Source: Armatimonadota bacterium (lineage in GTDB: Bacteria; Sysuimicrobiota; Sysuimicrobiia; Sysuimicrobiales; Humicultoraceae). From it: 64,000 nt of DNA. The position numbers and the translations under genes are program-made. Of this stretch, positions 60,407 through 64,000 are shown one piece after another. Location: contig JAVKHP010000001.1 in NCBI GenBank assembly GCA_031459855.1, positions 3,076,309 through 3,140,308 on the forward strand, in the 5' to 3' direction. Within the stretch, counting starts at the first letter, position 1. Each line of letters starts with the position of its first letter. The notes under the pieces were generated by a model, which saw only the letters and a list, made by a program, of their open reading frames with translations, was not told where the DNA came from and made no database searches.

Positions 60407-61265
60407 GGCTCGCTCCTCCCAGCGCACGCCCGATGGCGCGCCGGGCGTCGGGCAGCGTCAGGGCCTCGGCCACCGGCACGCCGAGGGCCCGCAGGCGGCG
60501 GGTCAGCCGCGCGGCCACCGGCAGGTCGAGCCCCAGCCGCCGCACCTCCTCCTCGCGGGCAAAGACGTCGCCCACGGAGCCCGCGAGCGCGACCGTGCCG
60601 TCGCGCAACACCACCACCCGCTGCGCGAGCTCCGCGACGTCGTCCATGTGGTGGGTGACCAGCACCACGGTCTGCCCCCGGCGGTGGAGGTCGCGCAGGA
60701 TCCGGCGGATCTCCCCTCGCCCCTGGCCGTCGAGGCCCGCCGTCGGCTCGTCGAGGACCAGCACTGCGGGCCGCATGGCCAGGACGCCGGCCAGCGCCAC
60801 CCGCCGCATCTCGCCGCCAGACAGCGCAAACGGCGAGCGATCCGCGAACCGCTCGGGGGGAAGCCCAACCAGGCCGAGCGCCTCCTCGACGGCCTCGGCG
60901 ACCGCCGCGGGCGTCCACCCGAGGTTGCGCGGGCCGAACGCCACGTCCCGCGCCACGGTCTCTTCGAAGAGCTGGTACTCCGGAAACTGGAACACGAGCC
61001 CGACCAGGCGCCGCGCGGCACGGCGATCGGCCCGCGGCGCCCAGAGGTCCTGGCCGGCCACGAGCACGCGTCCCGCGGTCGGCCGCAACAGGCCGTTGAA
61101 ATGCTGGATCAACGTGGACTTGCCCGAGCCGGTGGGGCCCAGGATGGCGACGAACTCTCCCCGGGCGATCTGCAGGGACACGCCCCGTAGCGCCGGAGCC
61201 TCCATGGGCGTGCCGCGTAGGTAGGTGTAGTGGACCTCCTCGCAGGCGACGAGTGGCTCAGCCAT
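60393..61265 (-). CDS. ecfA2: ECF transporter ATPase A2
   Basis: One of two ATPases of the ECF module, 290 aa. Walker A AILGPTGSGKSTLIQHFN (near 41-58), Q-loop GLVFQFPEYQLFEETV (near 90), signature ALSGGEMRRVALAGVLAM (near 149), Walker B VLVLDEPTAGLD and switch VTHHMDD. The FPEYQLF Q-loop form is typical of EcfA2 (EcfA'). ATG at 61265 overlaps the ecfA1 stop by 8 nt, and its end overlaps ecfT by 14 nt. Confidence 0.94.
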   Translation of the reverse strand: MAEPLVACEEVHYTYLRGTPMEAPALRGVSLQIARGEFVAILGPTGSGKSTLIQHFNGLLRPTAGRVLVAGQDLWAPRADRRAARRLVGLVFQFPEYQLFEETVARDVAFGPRNLGWTPAAVAEAVEEALGLVGLPPERFADRSPFALSGGEMRRVALAGVLAMRPAVLVLDEPTAGLDGQGRGEIRRILRDLHRRGQTVVLVTHHMDDVAELAQRVVVLRDGTVALAGSVGDVFAREEEVRRLGLDLPVAARLTRRLRALGVPVAEALTLPDARRAIGRALGGASRGDP

Positions 61266-62124
61266 CGCGCGGGGGCCGGTGGGGGGACAACGCGGCCAGC
61301 GCGGCGACCAGCCGATCCTCGGTGTGGATCCCCGGCGGCACGGGCAGCCCATCGGCGCGCAACCAGGCCGCCAGCTGGGCCACGGGCGGCGCCGCCAGCC
61401 CGGGCCGTCCGCGCTCGGCCAGGCGGTCGAAGACCTCCGCCGGGGGACCGTCCTCCATGATGCGTCCGGCCTCGAGGACCAGGATCCGGTCGGCGTCGGC
61501 CAGGTCCTCAAGCGCGTGGGAGATCATCACCACCGTGAGGCCGTGCTCGCGATGCAGGGCCCGGACCACGCGCAGGACCTCCGCACGTCCCTCCGGGTCC
61601 AGCATGGTGGTCGGCTCGTCGAGTACCAGGCACTCCGGCCGCATGGCCAGCACGCCGGCCAGCGCCACGCGCTGCTTCTGGCCGCCCGACAGCGCATGGG
61701 GCGCGTGCCGGCGGTAGGCTGTCATGCCCACGGCCTCCAGGGCCCACTCCACGCGACGGCGGATCTCCGCGGGCGGGAGGCCCAGGTTCTCCGGGCCGAA
61801 GGCCACGTCTTCCTCGACCACCGTCGCCACGAGCTGGTTGTCGGGGTTCTGGAAGACCATGCCCACACGGCGGCGAATGGCCGGGACAGCGTGGCGGTCC
61901 CGCGTGTCCAGCCCGCTCACCCGCACCACGCCCGCGGTCGGCACCAGGAGGGCGTTGAAGTGCTTCGCCAGGGTTGACTTGCCGGAGCCGTTGCCGCCCA
62001 CGATGCCCACGTACTCGCCCCGGCGAATCACGCACGACAGGCCGTCGAGGGCGACGACGGCCTGGGGGGTCTCGGGATGGTAGACGTACCGGAGGTCGGT
62101 GGCCTCGAGCAGCAGCTCGCCCAC
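61258..62124 (-). CDS. ecfA1: ECF transporter ATPase A1
   Basis: The other ECF ATPase, 288 aa. Walker A GIVGGNGSGKSTLAKHFNAL (near 39-58), Q-loop MVFQNPDNQLVATVVEED (near 90), signature ALSGGQKQRVALAGVLAM (near 144), Walker B CLVLDEPTTMLDPEG, switch MISHALED. QNPDNQLVA is the EcfA1 type. It follows rplQ by 8 nt, the standard rpoA-rplQ-ecfA1-ecfA2-ecfT-truA arrangement of Firmicutes. Confidence 0.95.
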   Translation of the reverse strand: MGELLLEATDLRYVYHPETPQAVVALDGLSCVIRRGEYVGIVGGNGSGKSTLAKHFNALLVPTAGVVRVSGLDTRDRHAVPAIRRRVGMVFQNPDNQLVATVVEEDVAFGPENLGLPPAEIRRRVEWALEAVGMTAYRRHAPHALSGGQKQRVALAGVLAMRPECLVLDEPTTMLDPEGRAEVLRVVRALHREHGLTVVMISHALEDLADADRILVLEAGRIMEDGPPAEVFDRLAERGRPGLAAPPVAQLAAWLRADGLPVPPGIHTEDRLVAALAALSPHRPPRDG

Positions 62125-62132
62125 GCGCGGGG

Positions 62133-62486
62133 CTACTTCACGAGCTCGACCAGCGCCATCTCCGCGCCGTCGCCCCGCCGGGGCCCCAGCTTGACCACCC
62201 GCGTATACCCGCCGCGACCGGCCTGATAGCGGGGCACGATCTCGCGAAACAGCCGCTTGAGGACCTTGGGGTCGGTGAGGAAGCGCCGGACCTGGCGCCG
62301 GGCGTGCACGTCGTTGGCCAGGGCCGTGGCGATCAGGCTATCGGCGATCTTCTTGGTCTCCTTGGCGCGGGCGTCGGTGGTGCGGATCCGCTCGTGCAGG
62401 ATCAACCCGCCCACCAGGTCCCGGAACAGCGCCCGACGCTCCCCGGTATCGCGCCCCAGCTTGCGCCGTTTGGCTCCCAACCCCAT
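62133..62486 (-). CDS. rplQ: 50S ribosomal protein L17
   Basis: Large-subunit protein near the exit tunnel, 117 aa, usual length. Typical L17 sequence: RRKLGRDTGERRALFRDLVG (7-26), LILHERIRTTDARAKETKKI (about 28-47), LTDPKVLKRLFREIVPRY and the C-terminal GGYTRVVKLGPRRGDGAEMA (about 92-111). It follows rpoA with a 13-nt gap. Confidence 0.98.
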   Translation of the reverse strand: MGLGAKRRKLGRDTGERRALFRDLVGGLILHERIRTTDARAKETKKIADSLIATALANDVHARRQVRRFLTDPKVLKRLFREIVPRYQAGRGGYTRVVKLGPRRGDGAEMALVELVK

Positions 62487-62499
62487 CGCCCGTCGCCCC

Positions 62500-63462
62500 C
62501 TACGGCTGCTCCGGCTGGCGCAGGCTCAGACCGTGCGCCGCCAGCTTCTCCTTGACCTCGTCCAGCGACTTGCGCCCGAAGTTCTTGACCGCCACGATCT
62601 CGTCCTCGGTCTTCTTCACCAGGTCGCCCACCGTGTGGATGCCGGCGCGCTTGAGGCAGTTGTAGGGGCGCACCGACAGGTCGAGCTCCTCGATGGGCAT
62701 GGCCAGCAGCCGGGCCCGCTCGGGATCCTCGGGGCCCCCGAAGGGCGCGCCGGCGCCGGTCTCGTCGGCGATGGCGGCGAACAGCCGGAAGTGGTCGATG
62801 AGGATCCGGCTCGCCTCCTGCAGCGCTTCCTCGGGCCGCACCGACCCATCGGTCCAGATCTCGAGCACCAGGCGGTCCAGGTCGGTGGCGTGCCCCACCC
62901 GCGTGTCCTCCACCACGTAGTTCACCTTGCGGACCGGCGAGAAGATGGAGTCCACGGGGATGACGCCGATGACGTGCTCGCTCCGGCGATGGCGCTCGGC
63001 GGGGACGTAGCCCTTGCCCCGCTCCACCACGATCTCCATGGCCAGCCGGGCGTCCCGGCGGTCCAGCGTCGCCAGGTGCAGCCCGGGATTGACGATCTCC
63101 ACCTCGGGATCGGGCTGGATGTCCGCTGCCGTGACGTCCCGCTTGCCGTGCACGTCGAGGCGCAGGAGCTTGGGCTTGTCGGTGTACAGCCGCAGCGTGA
63201 GCTCCTTCAGGTTGAGGATGATCTGCGTCACGTCCTCGACCACGCCCGGAATGGTGGAGAACTCGTGCAGCACCCCGTCGATCTTGACCGACGTGACCGC
63301 CGCGCCCGAGATGGACGACAGGAGCACGCGGCGCAACGCGTTGCCCACCGTCACGCCGAACCCCCGGTCGAGCGGTTCCACCACGAACTTCCCGTAGGTA
63401 TCCGAGAGCTCGGCGTACTCGACCTTGGGGGTCGGTGCCTCCCACAGCGTACCCACACTCAT
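62500..63462 (-). CDS. rpoA: RNA polymerase subunit alpha
   Basis: Platform subunit of RNA polymerase, 320 aa with both domains. The N-terminal dimerisation domain contains FVVEPLDRGFGVTVGNALRR (about 26-45), LLSSISGAAVTSVKIDGV and VGHATDLDRLVLEIWTDG (near 185). The C-terminal domain (about 250-315) contains the -35/UP-element and activator-binding helices: LSVRPYNCLKRAGIHTVGDL and VKNFGRKSLDEVKEKL. It lies between rpsD and rplQ in the ribosomal alpha operon. Confidence 0.98.
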   Translation of the reverse strand: MSVGTLWEAPTPKVEYAELSDTYGKFVVEPLDRGFGVTVGNALRRVLLSSISGAAVTSVKIDGVLHEFSTIPGVVEDVTQIILNLKELTLRLYTDKPKLLRLDVHGKRDVTAADIQPDPEVEIVNPGLHLATLDRRDARLAMEIVVERGKGYVPAERHRRSEHVIGVIPVDSIFSPVRKVNYVVEDTRVGHATDLDRLVLEIWTDGSVRPEEALQEASRILIDHFRLFAAIADETGAGAPFGGPEDPERARLLAMPIEELDLSVRPYNCLKRAGIHTVGDLVKKTEDEIVAVKNFGRKSLDEVKEKLAAHGLSLRQPEQP

Positions 63463-63561
63463 GATCTCCAGACCTCCCGATCGGCCACCCGACCCACCAG
63501 CAGCCGCCCGTCCGTGCGCCGCGGGGCGCCAGCGGGCGCGCCGCAGCGGTGCGGGCGACGG

Positions 63562-64000
63562 TCAGCGCGAGTAGTACTCCACGATCAACTGCTCCTGCAC
63601 CGGCACGTCGATCTCTTCCCGGGCCGGCAGGGCCAGCACGCGCCCCGTCAGGCGCGCGGGATCGAACTCCAGCCACGACGGCGGTCGGCGACCGGGCAGG
63701 GACGCCAGCTCCTTCATGCGCGGGGGCATGGCCGCCGGCGCGCTGGGCCCCACCACCTGGCCGGGCCGCAGCTGGTACGACGGGATCGTCACCCGACGCC
63801 CGTCCACGGCGATGTGGCCGTGGACGACCAGCTGCCGCGCTTCCTTCCGGGACGCCGCGAAGCCCAGGCGGTAGACGACGTTGTCCAGGCGCGTCTCCAG
63901 CAGCTGCAGCAACCGGGTCCCGGTGACGCCCTTGGCCTTGGCGGCACGCTCGAAGTAGTTCTTAAACTGCGTCTCCAGCAGCCCGTAGATCCGGCGCAGC
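63562..64000 (-). CDS. rpsD: 30S ribosomal protein S4 (N-terminus off window)
   Basis: Primary 16S rRNA-binding protein of the small subunit, also a translational repressor of the alpha operon in some bacteria. 145 C-terminal residues are visible, starting [16 protein letters not shown]. The S4 RNA-binding domain [20 protein letters not shown] and [17 protein letters not shown] (about 33-70 of the fragment) is complete, and the protein ends [13 protein letters not shown]. The N-terminal 60 or so residues lie beyond position 64000. Confidence 0.97.
   Translation of the reverse strand, partial: LRRIYGLLETQFKNYFERAAKAKGVTGTRLLQLLETRLDNVVYRLGFAASRKEARQLVVHGHIAVDGRRVTIPSYQLRPGQVVGPSAPAAMPPRMKELASLPGRRPPSWLEFDPARLTGRVLALPAREEIDVPVQEQLIVEYYSR

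Overview
The window comes from a GC-rich bacterial chromosome (roughly 70% G+C by eye) that is densely coded, uses many GTG starts and has 4-bp ATGA/GTGA stop-start overlaps. Gene content (SepF, NrdR, IreB/ReoM, ECF transporter genes beside rplQ, a MurE with the DNPR signature of meso-diaminopimelate peptidoglycan, type A RNase P RNA, B12-dependent ribonucleotide reductase) suggests a Terrabacteria-type lineage near Firmicutes, Actinobacteria or Chloroflexi. The sequence alone does not fix the phylum.

Layout. 1-6.5 kb (minus strand): rluD-like (cut by the window edge), lgt, lspA, a DksA/TraR zinc-finger gene, an Asp/Glu racemase and ileS, which is the classical downstream flank of a division cluster. 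6.6-10.1 kb: a GT4 glycosyltransferase (plus) converging on a membrane GT2, then mtnA. 10.2-12.2 kb: sepF, yggS, pgeF. 12.2-15.3 kb: a phosphonate-type ABC transporter (phnD-phnC-phnE). 15.3-19.3 kb: a secreted hypothetical protein and the nrdR-nrdJ operon with a clear promoter. 19.3-38.9 kb: an ABC-2 permease and a site-2 protease, followed upstream by an almost complete dcw operon (mraZ-rsmH-ftsL-ftsI-murE-murF-mraY-murD-ftsW-murG-murC-murB-ftsQ-ftsA-ftsZ) headed by a 10-bp-periodic MraZ operator.

38.9-40.9 kb is mostly non-coding and repeat-rich and holds one orphan gene. 40.9-49.1 kb is a distinct AT-richer island with a tricistronic plus-strand operon: a degenerate membrane HD-GYP protein, an intact membrane HD-GYP protein of the same length (422 aa), and a 1209-aa SARP/BTAD-AAA-TPR regulator. 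A convergent MFS exporter follows. No integrase or transposase is visible. This is the best candidate for an undescribed signalling and export module.

49.2-54.3 kb: NamZ-type muramidase, rnpB, an RNase HI with a HicB-like C-terminal extension, a C4 zinc-ribbon coiled-coil protein, a hypothetical protein and tRNA-Val. 54.3-57 kb: a solute-binding protein preceded by three tandem promoter-like modules, and a 3-hydroxyisobutyrate-dehydrogenase-family gene. 57-64 kb (minus): murA and ireB/reoM side by side, tRNA-Met, truA, ecfT-ecfA2-ecfA1, rplQ, rpoA and a partial rpsD.

How the genes work together. Most of the window serves envelope growth: precursor synthesis (murA-G, mraY), division machinery (ftsA/Z/Q/W/I/L, sepF), peptidoglycan editing and recycling (pgeF, namZ) and a probable post-translational control point on MurA (reoM). 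A recurring regulatory feature is an extended -10 element (TG-G/C-TA followed by nAT-like bases), often placed inside the stop region of the upstream gene and sometimes in 2-4 imperfect copies about 65-76 bp apart.
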